Shown: positions 1-7,875, counted from the first letter of the stretch. The stretch is DNA of 14,580 bases from JBEIUO01 sp964549785 (GCA_964549785.1 CAZJXA010000069.1:1-14580); one strand, 5' to 3'. Notes: generated by a model from the sequence alone, not told the origin. Numbers and translations: made by a program.

Positions 1-647
1 CCCCCGACCACCGATTCGTCGTCGTTGCCGCCGTCGACGATCGCGTTGAAGTCGCCGTCGTACAGCCACATATCGGTGTCGCTGGTATGCCCCTGCCCGA
101 TGGTGGTGATCACGACTACCCCGGCGGGGACGTCGGGACCGGTCACGGGGATAACGGGCTCCGTGAACAGAGTGGCCACGTACGGTGCGGTGGTCGCCGC
201 TGCACCGGTCACCCGGTAGAGAAATTCCTCGCCAGCCCCGAAACCGTACCACTGATTCATTCGCGATGGTGCGGTGCCGCTGCTGGACGTTTGCAGCGCG
301 ATGTCGCTTACAACGGAAATGACGCCCTCGATCTGGCTGAGGCCACGGATCGTGCCGGTATGCCCCACGGGACCGGTAGTCGTGAGCCGCAGCCGGTGTC
401 GGTAGATGCCGGCGACCGCAGGTCGCACCCTGACCCGGAAGTAATCAAGACCCGCCGCCGAACCGCCCACCGACATTCCGCTCAGGAAGTCCCCCGACTG
501 CATCCCCTCCCCACAGCTTGAGGCAACCGTCGCGACTATCTTGCCGTCGTTGGGCTCGACCTCGGGGTTGGCCACCTGGGCAAAGCACGCGAACCGGAGC
601 AATTGGGCTGCGGCGAAGGCACCGAAGAGATGGGACGAACGGGCCAT
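1..647 (-). CDS. Secreted PPC-like domain protein, 3' end beyond the window
   Basis: The frame is open from an ATG at 647 to the left edge (215 codons, no stop), so the protein is incomplete at its C-terminus. Residues 1-26 form a plausible signal peptide (short basic start, then an Ala/Leu/Phe-rich stretch ending CFAQVA). The mature part begins NPEVEPNDGK, the usual opening of bacterial pre-peptidase C-terminal (PPC) jelly-roll domains. A later stretch around residues 187-215 (SDTDMWLYDGDF..., then NDDESVVG) has the D-x-W-L-Y-D pattern of surface-protein beta domains. The start is supported by AAAGGGG seven bases upstream and by an in-frame TAG 10 codons upstream. It lies downstream of two other secreted-protein genes on the same strand, separated by a terminator, so it probably has its own promoter. 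A location outside the cytoplasm is inferred; no enzymatic motif is visible in the part present. Confidence 0.75.
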   Translation of the reverse strand, partial: MARSSHLFGAFAAAQLLRFACFAQVANPEVEPNDGKIVATVASSCGEGMQSGDFLSGMSVGGSAAGLDYFRVRVRPAVAGIYRHRLRLTTTGPVGHTGTIRGLSQIEGVISVVSDIALQTSSSGTAPSRMNQWYGFGAGEEFLYRVTGAAATTAPYVATLFTEPVIPVTGPDVPAGVVVITTIGQGHTSDTDMWLYDGDFNAIVDGGNDDESVVG

Positions 648-681
648 GTGCGAACCCCTTTGCGTTGGAGAGGCCTATGGC

Positions 682-697
682 GGTGATCCCGATCACC
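682..697. repeat. Short inverted repeat upstream of the first gene
   Basis: GGTGAT and ATCACC flank the 4-base spacer CCCG, giving a perfect 6-bp dyad 35 bases upstream of the start at 647. It could be an operator or a leader hairpin. With only one copy and no clear promoter next to it, chance is possible. Confidence 0.25.
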
Positions 698-761
698 ATC
701 CTGTCGACCATCGACCGAAAGCAGGCGCCGGGCAGACAAAAATCGCGAGGGAGATCGAATG

Positions 762-796
762 AAAAACCCCCGGAACAGGTATGCCCCGGGGGTTGG
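762..796 (-). terminator. Intrinsic terminator of the P-domain surface protein gene
   Basis: Read on the minus strand, AACCCCCGG (786-794) pairs with CCGGGGGTT (765-773) across a 12-base loop, and the stem runs straight into a T tract (762-766). It starts about 45 bases past the stop codon at 840. The stem is nearly the same as that of the terminator at 3246-3280. It separates the gene from the partial gene at 1-647. Confidence 0.85.
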
Positions 797-839
797 ATTC
801 TACGTGGAGAGCCGCGGTTGGCGGCCCAGCGACAAGGGC

Positions 840-3029
840 TCAGCAGCCGCCGGCTTCGAACCGGCTGAAGAAGATGGTGATGTCGTCGGAATCAACGTCG
901 TCGTCGCCGTCTTGATCGCCGCACGAATCGCCGTTTTCGAAGTTGGAGAAGAAGAGCGTGATGTCGTCGGAGTCGATATCCTCGTCGCCGTCCTGGTCGG
1001 CGCGGCAGGACGTGATGTCAGAATCGCAACCGCCGGTGCCGCAGTTGTCGGTGTCATCCGTCAAGATCGCGCGAACACCGGTGCTCACCACGTCGTCGCG
1101 GACGAAGGACGTCGCCACGGTGCCGTCGGCGTTCTCGAACCCGATGGTGACGAGATCGTTGGGGGTGCCCAAGACCCCGTAGCGGAATTCGACCTCGCCG
1201 GACTCAAAGAGCACGGCTTGGAAGGTGTTGGCGTCGGCGGGAAGCCCGAATTGGGGAACGGCGGTGTACTGAACGATGAGGCGGAGGTCGAACCCAGAGG
1301 TTCCTAGGTTCTGGTAAACGACTGTGCCACCCAAGGCGGGGTTGAGATCGTCCCAGTACGGATAAATGGCGTTGTTGGGGAGGGCGACCGAGGGGATCGC
1401 CGTGTTGGTAAAGACATTCGACCCCACTCCGAACGTGAGCAGCCCGTTCGAGCCGACGAAGACGTCCGTGAACGCCGCGCTGTAGTGCGTGAACGAGAAC
1501 CCGATGGGGATGTTCACATTGGCATCGTCGCCGAGGGTGAGCGGGGTTCCGGTCGCGCTGATGTCCTCGAATGAGCCGGCGGTTCCGTCGCTGACGTACT
1601 CGCCCGGGGTCACGCAGAGAGCGTCGTTACCCAGGTACAGACCACCCGCCGCCTGGCAGTCGGCGGCGGAGAGGACCGAGCATGAGCCGGTCACGCAGCA
1701 GGCACCGGTCGAAACGAGTTGCTCGATGAAGATGCCGAGAGTCGCGCCCGCGGCCGGGGCCGTGGTGAGGAACTTGCCGACCTGGATGTAGTAGGTGGTG
1801 CCCGCGGTCAGGAAGTTCGTGGTGACATCGGCGTGGAGGCCCACGCCGCTGTCGTCGTCGCACGCGACCTGCGTGAGCGAGGAGCACGAGCCGTCGGCGC
1901 TTTCGTAGACCGAGACGATCGGATCGGCGACGTTGTTGCCGGTGGCGACGGCGGGATCCGTCCGAATGCGGACGCGATCGCCCGCGCCCACAACCTTGTA
2001 CCAGACCGTGTAGTTGCTGGAGGTCTGGCACGAGGCCGGAGCCTCGGGGGGGATCGCATTGCCCTCAATAAAGTCGCCCGCGGTGGCGACGGGGAAGGGC
2101 CCGCTGATGAGGGTCGCGTTCTGGCAAAGGTCGTTCGCCGCGGCGGGGGGCCGGACTTGGAACGTCGCGCTGGCGGTCGCGCTCCGCGGCACGTCGTCGG
2201 CGGCGGTGACGGTAAGGGTCTGGACGCCGAGCGAAGCGGCGGGACCGACGACCACGTTACCCGAATACACGTTGTCGATAGCCGCGTCGGGCCCCATTCC
2301 ATCGTCGAGCAACGTCACGGTGCCGCCGTCGATGGCGGACGCGTCGAGGGACACTGTGACGCCCGTGGACGGCGGGTTGGCGCCGGACGTGAACGCCGCC
2401 GTCGCCAAGATGGACGTGCCTACTGCGCCGTTGTTGGGGCTGAGCGTCAGCGTCACGGACGGCGGAATCGGATCGTTGGTGCCGAGGAGGATCACGGCCC
2501 ACTCGTTAATGGTGCCGACGTCGCCGCCGGCATCGTCATCAATGCGGAGCGTCCATGTGCCGTTGGAGTCGCGACCGTTCAAGCTGTCGAGATTGGCAAC
2601 GGGCGTGAGGCCGGAGATTGGAAGGATCGAGCCCGCCGCGAACGTCGCGAGGCCGCCCTCGGGGCGGAATGAGCCCGCAAACGGTGCCGCCGACCCCACG
2701 ATCGACGCCGCGGCGTCCTGATCGAAGATGGTGTCGGAAAAGTTGTCGCCCCCGGAGCCGTTGTCGGTGGAGAGGTGGATGTACTCCGTACCGCCCGGGA
2801 CAATGACGACGATGTCCAGATCGCCATCGAACGTGTGGGTGATATTCAGGCGGATATCAACGTCGCCCGTGACCACGGGGCCGCCCGCAACGGTGATCGA
2901 GGTTTGAACCGTCGGGCTATCCGGAATCGCCACGGCGATGGGTCCGGACGAGAATGTCTGTCCGGAGGCGATACCCGCAAGCCCGCACGTCAGGCCCGCC
3001 GCCAGCGAGATCTTCAACGACTTCTTCAT
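840..3029 (-). CDS. Secreted multidomain protein: P-domain, Ig-like, PPC-like, NIDO-like module, double EF-hand
   Basis: The 729-residue protein has a clear signal peptide (residues 1-23, MKKSLKISLAAGL..., cleavage near ASG-Q). The order of modules is: a proprotein-convertase P-domain-like region (about 26-182; HTFDGDLDIVVIVPGG and NGTWTLRIDDDAGGD...GTINEWAV are typical of this family); an Ig-like beta domain (190-293); a PPC-like jelly roll (297-437); a cysteine motif (TGACC at 441 to LC at 472); a beta-rich block resembling NIDO-type surface domains (478-645; VGSNGLLTFG, IPSVALPNNA, YWDDLN); and two dockerin-like EF-hand units (675-729). No protease catalytic domain is present, although P-domains usually accompany subtilases. 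GGGAG about 8 bases upstream supports the ATG at 3029. The protein is probably exported and either calcium-stabilised or anchored at the cell surface. The ligand is unknown. It is a partial paralog of the gene at 3325-5508. Confidence 0.85.
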   Translation of the reverse strand: MKKSLKISLAAGLTCGLAGIASGQTFSSGPIAVAIPDSPTVQTSITVAGGPVVTGDVDIRLNITHTFDGDLDIVVIVPGGTEYIHLSTDNGSGGDNFSDTIFDQDAAASIVGSAAPFAGSFRPEGGLATFAAGSILPISGLTPVANLDSLNGRDSNGTWTLRIDDDAGGDVGTINEWAVILLGTNDPIPPSVTLTLSPNNGAVGTSILATAAFTSGANPPSTGVTVSLDASAIDGGTVTLLDDGMGPDAAIDNVYSGNVVVGPAASLGVQTLTVTAADDVPRSATASATFQVRPPAAANDLCQNATLISGPFPVATAGDFIEGNAIPPEAPASCQTSSNYTVWYKVVGAGDRVRIRTDPAVATGNNVADPIVSVYESADGSCSSLTQVACDDDSGVGLHADVTTNFLTAGTTYYIQVGKFLTTAPAAGATLGIFIEQLVSTGACCVTGSCSVLSAADCQAAGGLYLGNDALCVTPGEYVSDGTAGSFEDISATGTPLTLGDDANVNIPIGFSFTHYSAAFTDVFVGSNGLLTFGVGSNVFTNTAIPSVALPNNAIYPYWDDLNPALGGTVVYQNLGTSGFDLRLIVQYTAVPQFGLPADANTFQAVLFESGEVEFRYGVLGTPNDLVTIGFENADGTVATSFVRDDVVSTGVRAILTDDTDNCGTGGCDSDITSCRADQDGDEDIDSDDITLFFSNFENGDSCGDQDGDDDVDSDDITIFFSRFEAGGC
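843..1007 (-). repeat. Two tandem dockerin-like EF-hand units (C-terminus of the P-domain protein)
   Basis: Residues 675-729 contain two copies of a D-Q-D-G-D-x-D-x-D-S-D-D-I-T loop-helix unit, each followed by FF-S-x-F. The acidic spacing fits a calcium-binding EF-hand or dockerin loop. At DNA level, 961-1007 matches 3449-3495 in the neighbouring paralog with two mismatches in 47 bases, and each gene holds two copies. Confidence 0.8.
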
Positions 3030-3162
3030 ACAACGCTCCCTTTATTAAATCCGGATCGCGGCGCGGCCTCACGATGGCTCGCGGCACGATCTGCTCCTGC
3101 ACCACACGATTGAAACACCTTCTTGGAGTCGAGTCCGGCTTCCCCGACATCGACACCCGCGT

Positions 3163-3183
3163 ATTCTAACTCCTTTCGCGAAA
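3163..3183 (-). promoter_or_regulatory. Candidate promoter/operator of the P-domain surface protein gene
   Basis: On the minus strand a -10-like TAGAAT (3168-3163) lies directly downstream of the perfect 10-bp palindrome TTTCGCGAAA (3174-3183). The palindrome would fall in the spacer between -10 and -35. No good -35 hexamer is visible. A start here would give a leader of roughly 125 bases before the ATG at 3029. A second AT-rich candidate, TATAAA, is at 3214-3219. The assignment is tentative. Confidence 0.2.
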
Positions 3184-3245
3184 AGAGCCACAGCCTTCGG
3201 GAGGATTAGGCATTTATAAATCCGATTGCACTTATTGGACCAGTG

Positions 3246-3280
3246 AAAAACCCCCGGGGACCGTTCGGCACCCGGGGGTC
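3246..3280 (-). terminator. Intrinsic terminator of the three-PPC surface protein gene
   Basis: On the minus strand ACCCCCGGG (3271-3279) pairs with CCCGGGGGT (3250-3258) across a 12-base loop and is followed by a T run (3246-3250). It lies about 45 bases beyond the stop at 3325. It isolates this gene from the downstream paralog. Confidence 0.87.
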
Positions 3281-3324
3281 TTGATGTTACCTGAGTCTGT
3301 AGGTGTGTAGATCAGGCCCGACGA

Positions 3325-5508
3325 TTAGGGGCAGCCACCGTTCTCGAAGGCCGCGAAGAAGATGTTGATGTCGTCGGAGTCGACGTCGTCGTCGCCGTCC
3401 TGGTCGCCGCAGGAGTCGCCGGCCTCAAAGGCCGCGAAGAAGAGGTTGATGTCGTCGGAGTCGATGTCCTCGTCGCCGTCCTGGTCGGCACGGCAATCCG
3501 TGATGTCCGAAGCGCAGCCGCCAACGCAGTTGCTGCTGCCGGGGGTGAAGGTGGCGTCGTACGAGTTGCCACCGGTGCCGATGGTGTCGCCATCAGCGCT
3601 GACGGCGACGGTGCCGTCGGCGTTCTCGATGCCGATCGTGGCATCGCCGGTCGGGAAACCATCGACCGCGCCGTAGCGGTATTCGATGTTGCCGTTCTCG
3701 TACAGGATGGCCTGGAAGGTGTTGAAGGAGACGGCCGGATCGGCGGCGAACTGGGGAACGTTCGTCCACTGGGCGACGAAGCGGAGGTCAACACCCGCAG
3801 TGCCGAGGGTCGCGTGGTAGCACTTCGCGCCGGGGGAGGCGGCGAAGTTGAAGTCGTCCCAGAGGGCGTAGGCGGCGTTATTGGGAATGGCGACCGAGGG
3901 GATGGCAGTGTTGAAGAACGTGTTGAACCCGGCGCCGAACGAGACGTAGCCGTTGGAGCCGATGAAGGCGTCGGTGTAGTCGGTGCCGAAGAAGTTGAAG
4001 GTGAAGCCGATGGGAACGTTCACGTTCGTATCGTCGGCCTGGAGGATCTCGGTGCCGACATCGGCGATATCCGAGAACTGGCCGGACCCGAGGGCGAGGC
4101 TGTAGTTTCCGGGTTCTTCGCAGGTGCTGAGGTCGCCGAGGTAGTCGCCCTGGGCGGTCGCGCACTCGGCCTCGCTGAGGATCGAGCAGCCCGTCGCCGC
4201 GCAGCACGCGCCCGTCGGGACGCAGCCGCCGTCGACCGAGATGTCGAAGACGTAGGAGTTGTTGCCGGTCTCGCAGCCGTTGGCCACAAAGTCCACTGGG
4301 CTCATCAGGATGACGTAGAGGCCGGCCGGAACGGTCGCCGAGATGGTGACCGTCTCGCAAGAATCGCTGGTGAAGTCGAACGCTTCCTGCACCAAGCCCG
4401 AGCAATCACCCGACAGAATGACCGCGTTCGCGGCGAATTCGGCGGTGAGGGTGGCCGTGATGGTGGAGGTGCCGAACGTCTGGACTTGGTACCAATCGGT
4501 GTCACGCAGGGCCGGGGAGGAGAAGCCCTGCCCGTAAATCACGGTGTTGCCGCAGGGGATGGCTTCATAGAGGGGGGGAACAAGGTTGCAGCCGCCGTTG
4601 AGGTCTTCGCCGCAGAGTTCGGCTTCGAGCACCGAGCCAGCGGGCTGGGGAATCTCACAGGGCTCAACGATCGACACGTTGAACGAACCGGAGCCGGTGG
4701 CGGCGCCGTAGCCGCCGATGCGGATCAGAATCTGATCGCCGATCGTGACCGGGGTTTCTACGCGCGACTGAAGGCCGCAGGTGTCGTCGTTGCACGCGAT
4801 GGCGCTTGTGAAGGCCGGGCACGCAGCGGGAGCGTTGCCGGAGTAGAGAGCGATCTTGGAGTCGTAGAACGCGGTGCCGCAAGTCTGGACGCGGAGGAGA
4901 CCGGTGCCTGTCACGGTGTAGTTGAACCAAGCGTCCTGGCCAACTTGCGAGAACCCAAATTCGACACATTCATCGGGACCATCGGTGGTGAAACCGATGG
5001 TGCTAAAGGCGTTGTCGCCGTCGACGGCCGTGACGGCCTGGGCGCAGGTGTCGTTGCCGGGGCCGGGGCCGGCCACGGCGATCGAGATCGAGCCGGCGTG
5101 GGTGCCGCCGGCAAAGTCGGCGATGCGGATCTGGACGGTTTCGCCGGCCGCGATGTTGTATGAGAGCGACGTCTGAAGGCCGCAGAAGTCGTCGAGGCAA
5201 GAAACTTCCGCGCAGCCGGACCAGAAGCCCAGGACGGAGTCGCCCCCGGTGAGGCCGCAGGTCGAAGCGGTCAGCGTACCGGCGCTGACGGCCGTGTAGG
5301 CGAACCACCGGTCTTCCGCGGTACCCGTAGCACCGCACGAGCCGGCACCGTCGTTGGTCGAGCCGGCGAGGTCGTACGCGTAGACTCCATCGGTCACCAG
5401 CGTTGCGGTCGCGCAAGAATCACTCTGAGCAAACGCAGCCGTGCTGCAACTAAGCCCCGCGGCAATGGCCAAAAGCCACGCCGCCTTGTTCGTACATCCG
5501 TTCGTCAT
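3325..5508 (-). CDS. Secreted multidomain protein: three PPC-like domains, NIDO-like module, double EF-hand
   Basis: The 727-residue protein has a signal peptide at residues 1-27 (hydrophobic AAWLLAIAAGL, cleavage near AFA-Q). Three PPC-like jelly-roll domains follow, at about 28-147, 150-283 and 286-428. Each has an acidic/Cys start and a W-F-x-Y-T or D-W-Y core strand (DRWFAYTA, DAWFNYTV, RDTDWYQV), and many paired cysteines (CxDDxCG) suggest disulfides outside the cytoplasm. The C-terminal half has the cysteine motif (TGACC at 432 to TC at 463), a NIDO-like beta block (467-640; IGSNGYVSFG, IPSVAIPNNA, WDDFN) and two EF-hand units (672-727). That half matches the gene at 840-3029, while the N-terminal half does not. 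GAGGG about 8 bases upstream supports the ATG at 5508. No enzyme motif is seen. A role in the cell envelope, adhesion or scaffolding is inferred only. Confidence 0.85.
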   Translation of the reverse strand: MTNGCTNKAAWLLAIAAGLSCSTAAFAQSDSCATATLVTDGVYAYDLAGSTNDGAGSCGATGTAEDRWFAYTAVSAGTLTASTCGLTGGDSVLGFWSGCAEVSCLDDFCGLQTSLSYNIAAGETVQIRIADFAGGTHAGSISIAVAGPGPGNDTCAQAVTAVDGDNAFSTIGFTTDGPDECVEFGFSQVGQDAWFNYTVTGTGLLRVQTCGTAFYDSKIALYSGNAPAACPAFTSAIACNDDTCGLQSRVETPVTIGDQILIRIGGYGAATGSGSFNVSIVEPCEIPQPAGSVLEAELCGEDLNGGCNLVPPLYEAIPCGNTVIYGQGFSSPALRDTDWYQVQTFGTSTITATLTAEFAANAVILSGDCSGLVQEAFDFTSDSCETVTISATVPAGLYVILMSPVDFVANGCETGNNSYVFDISVDGGCVPTGACCAATGCSILSEAECATAQGDYLGDLSTCEEPGNYSLALGSGQFSDIADVGTEILQADDTNVNVPIGFTFNFFGTDYTDAFIGSNGYVSFGAGFNTFFNTAIPSVAIPNNAAYALWDDFNFAASPGAKCYHATLGTAGVDLRFVAQWTNVPQFAADPAVSFNTFQAILYENGNIEYRYGAVDGFPTGDATIGIENADGTVAVSADGDTIGTGGNSYDATFTPGSSNCVGGCASDITDCRADQDGDEDIDSDDINLFFAAFEAGDSCGDQDGDDDVDSDDINIFFAAFENGGCP
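3328..3495 (-). repeat. Two tandem dockerin-like EF-hand units (C-terminus of the three-PPC protein)
   Basis: Residues 672-727 carry two D-Q-D-G-D-x-D-x-D-S-D-D-I-N units, each followed by an FFAAFE helix end. The pattern and spacing are as in the paralog, but the residue after the loop is Asn instead of Thr and the helix tails differ. Confidence 0.8.
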
Positions 5509-5653
5509 ATGAACACCCTCTTTCTCTGCGAAACGACTCCCCGACCCTGCTCGTGCCTACCGCTGACAGTCGCCGCAAGCGGCTTCCGACAGAACGTTTT
5601 CGGCTACACAACCGAATGGCACGAATGGCCGGTGCAGAACTGACACCGCAACC

Positions 5654-5681
5654 AGTGTAACCAGTTTTCCCAAGTCCGCAA
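5654..5681 (-). promoter_or_regulatory. Candidate promoter for the three-PPC surface protein gene
   Basis: On the minus strand TTGCGG (5681-5676) and TACACT (5659-5654) are separated by 16 bases, resembling weak -35 and -10 boxes. It lies in the 273-bp divergent region, about 145 bases before the ATG at 5508. The overlapping direct repeat AACCAGT (two copies, 9-base period, 5650-5665) could be a binding site. The rest of this intergenic region shows nothing else I can support; the pheT side has no Shine-Dalgarno sequence. Confidence 0.3.
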
Positions 5682-5781
5682 CCCGAATTTTACCTTTCAA
5701 TGAGATTTACGGAACCGATCGTCGCCCATCGGCAGCGTCCGATTCGCATTATATGGTCCTCGGTCCATACGCTGTCCCCCC

Positions 5782-7875
5782 ATGAAAGCAAGCGTCTCGT
5801 GGCTCAACCGACTTCTTGAACGACCGCTCACCGCGGAGGCGATCGAACTCGCGCTCATCGAGGCAGGTTTTCCGATCGAGTCGAAAACAGCAGTTACCGG
5901 ACCAGATGGCCCGGACCTTCAACTCGACGTCGAAATTACCAGTAATCGGGGCGACTGCCTTTCCCACATCGGCTTGGCCCGCGAGGTCGCGGCGAAAACG
6001 GACAGTTCGCTCCGGCCCCCTGTGCTGGCAGCCCCTGCTCCGCTGAATTCCGCAGCCACCTCCTCCGCCATTGCGCTCTCCAACCCGCCGAGTTCCGGGT
6101 GCCCGCACTTCTCCGTCCGGGTGATCCGGGGTGTCACCGTTGGTGCCAGCCCGCCGTGGCTTCGCTTGGCGCTGGAGTCCGTCGGGCAAAGGTCCATCAA
6201 CAACGTCGTCGACGTGACCAATTTCATCTCCGCCGAACTGGGGAATCCCTGCCATGTGTTTGATCTCGCGAAGCTCGCGGGAGCTCAACTGAACGTCCGT
6301 TTCGCACATTCGGGCGAAGCCCTCACCACGCTCGACGGCAAGAAGCGAACTCTGAGCGGCGATGAATTGGTCGTGGCCGATCGCGACCGGGCCCAGAGCC
6401 TTGCGGGAGTGATGGGCGGGGCCGATTCGGAGGTGTCGCTCTCGACCACCGACGTTGTGTTGGAGATGGCCACTTGGAATCCCGTCCTGGTCCGCCGCGC
6501 ATCCCGCCGCCACGGCCTGCGCACCGACGCCTCGCACCGCTTCGAGCGTTTGGTCGACCCCCGCACGATCGAGGCCGCTTCGGCGCGGGGCGCCGCCCTT
6601 ATCGTCGAGGTTGCTGGGGGCGAATTGCTGTCCGGGACGGTTGCAGCTGGCCTCCCGATGGAACCGCCGATGCGGGTACGGCTTCGGCCCCGCCGTGTCC
6701 GAGACATTCTCGGTGTCGACGTTTCTCCCGAACGGCTTTCCACACATCTTGCAGCGCTCGGCATCGGGGTCGGGCCACTCGGTCGGGCCGGTGACGACCT
6801 CGTTGCGCTCGTCCCGCCGCATCGACCGGATATCACCCGCGAAATCGACCTGATCGAGGAATACGCCCGTCTCGAAGGATTGCCGCTGATCCCCGTCGCG
6901 GAGCGGATGAGCCTGCGCGTGAAGGCCCCGCAGGCCAGCGAGCTCGCCCGCGGGACGGTTTCCGAAACACTCGTCGGACTCGGGTTTTTTGAGGCGATTT
7001 CCTTCAGTTTCGCGAGCCGGGAAATCGCCGGGATGTTCATGCCGCAAGGAATGACGGCGGTGGCCGTCGATGACACCCGCAGGGCCCACGAGCCGGCGCT
7101 CCGCCCCGCGATCATCCCGGGACTGCTTGCAAGCCGCCGGCATAATCAAGACGGAGGGGTGATCCGCAGCGGCGGCGTGCGCCTCTTTGAGACCGCGGCG
7201 GTTTTCGCTGACACCGGCGAAGCGGGCACGGAAACGACCAACGTTGCTTTCCTTGCGGACGTTCCTTTCAAGGGAAAAACGCCCACCCTCTCCGAACTTC
7301 AGATGGGAGTTCGACTCGCGCGCGGCGTGATTGAAACGCTCATTCGGTCGACGCGGGGGAACAGCGTCGCGATCCGGGTGGAATCTCGACCGCCGCATTG
7401 CCGGGGCTTTCGTGCGGGCGCGACCGCCGCGGTGTCCGTCAACGGGAGGGAATTGGGGGTCTTCGGACTGATTTCGGACGAAGCGGTTTCGGCCTTCGGT
7501 CTGACCATACCGGTGGTCGCCGGCGAACTGAACTTGGCTGAAATTATTGCGGACTATCCGGCCCCCAGTGCCCTTGCGTCCCTGCCCGGCTTCCCGGGCA
7601 TCGAACGCGACGTCTCGTTCATCGTTCAGGAATCCGTCACGTACGCCATGATCGAGGGCGGGGTGACCGAGGCCGGGGCCCGCTGGCTCGAATCGTGCGG
7701 CTTCGTGGGAACGTATCGCGGCCTCCAAATCGGGAAAGGCCGCAAGAGCGTCACCCTGCGGCTCGCTTTCCGCGACCCCACGCGGACGTTGACACATGAC
7801 GAGGTTGACGGGCCGGCCCGGGCCGTGATTGACCGGCTGAAAGCGGTGCTCGGTGCGGAAGTTCGGGAGGTGTAG
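5782..7875 (+). CDS. pheT: Phenylalanine--tRNA ligase beta subunit, short form without the EMAP-type domain
   Basis: This is the beta subunit of the cytoplasmic (alpha-beta)2 enzyme that charges tRNA-Phe. The 697 residues contain the B1 start (MKASVSWLNRLL, ITSNRGDCLSHIGLAREVAA), the B3/B4 editing region (about 108-280; SINNVVDVTNF, HVFDLAKL), the B5 domain (about 292-365; PHRPDITREIDLIEEYARLEG-type end), the catalytic-like fold (about 390-590) and the FDX-ACB anticodon-binding domain (about 604-697; PGFPGIERDVSF, TLTHDEV). The EMAP/OB-fold tRNA-binding domain normally inserted near residues 40-150 of the bacterial ~800-residue form is absent: B1 runs straight from residue 36 to 47. No Shine-Dalgarno sequence precedes the ATG (run of C), but the N-terminal sequence fits the family start. 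No pheS is adjacent inside the window. The family assignment is firm. Confidence 0.95.
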   Translation: MKASVSWLNRLLERPLTAEAIELALIEAGFPIESKTAVTGPDGPDLQLDVEITSNRGDCLSHIGLAREVAAKTDSSLRPPVLAAPAPLNSAATSSAIALSNPPSSGCPHFSVRVIRGVTVGASPPWLRLALESVGQRSINNVVDVTNFISAELGNPCHVFDLAKLAGAQLNVRFAHSGEALTTLDGKKRTLSGDELVVADRDRAQSLAGVMGGADSEVSLSTTDVVLEMATWNPVLVRRASRRHGLRTDASHRFERLVDPRTIEAASARGAALIVEVAGGELLSGTVAAGLPMEPPMRVRLRPRRVRDILGVDVSPERLSTHLAALGIGVGPLGRAGDDLVALVPPHRPDITREIDLIEEYARLEGLPLIPVAERMSLRVKAPQASELARGTVSETLVGLGFFEAISFSFASREIAGMFMPQGMTAVAVDDTRRAHEPALRPAIIPGLLASRRHNQDGGVIRSGGVRLFETAAVFADTGEAGTETTNVAFLADVPFKGKTPTLSELQMGVRLARGVIETLIRSTRGNSVAIRVESRPPHCRGFRAGATAAVSVNGRELGVFGLISDEAVSAFGLTIPVVAGELNLAEIIADYPAPSALASLPGFPGIERDVSFIVQESVTYAMIEGGVTEAGARWLESCGFVGTYRGLQIGKGRKSVTLRLAFRDPTRTLTHDEVDGPARAVIDRLKAVLGAEVREV

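Noticed and set aside
866..1007. Tandem similar units as a possible CRISPR or satellite array
   Set aside because: The two units are in-frame coding repeats of an EF-hand motif, not spacer-separated identical repeats.
1719..2672. 317-codon plus-strand frame opposite the P-domain gene
   Set aside because: Antisense shadow with low-complexity composition; the minus-strand frame has a signal peptide and clear domains.
3814..5163. 449-codon plus-strand frame opposite the three-PPC surface gene
   Set aside because: The translation is dominated by Gly, Val, Ala, Glu and Asp and reflects the reverse complement of the real gene; no start signal or family motif.
5616..5637. Sigma-54-like sequence TGGCACG before pheT
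   Set aside because: The GC of the second element is one base out of register and the downstream gene is housekeeping.
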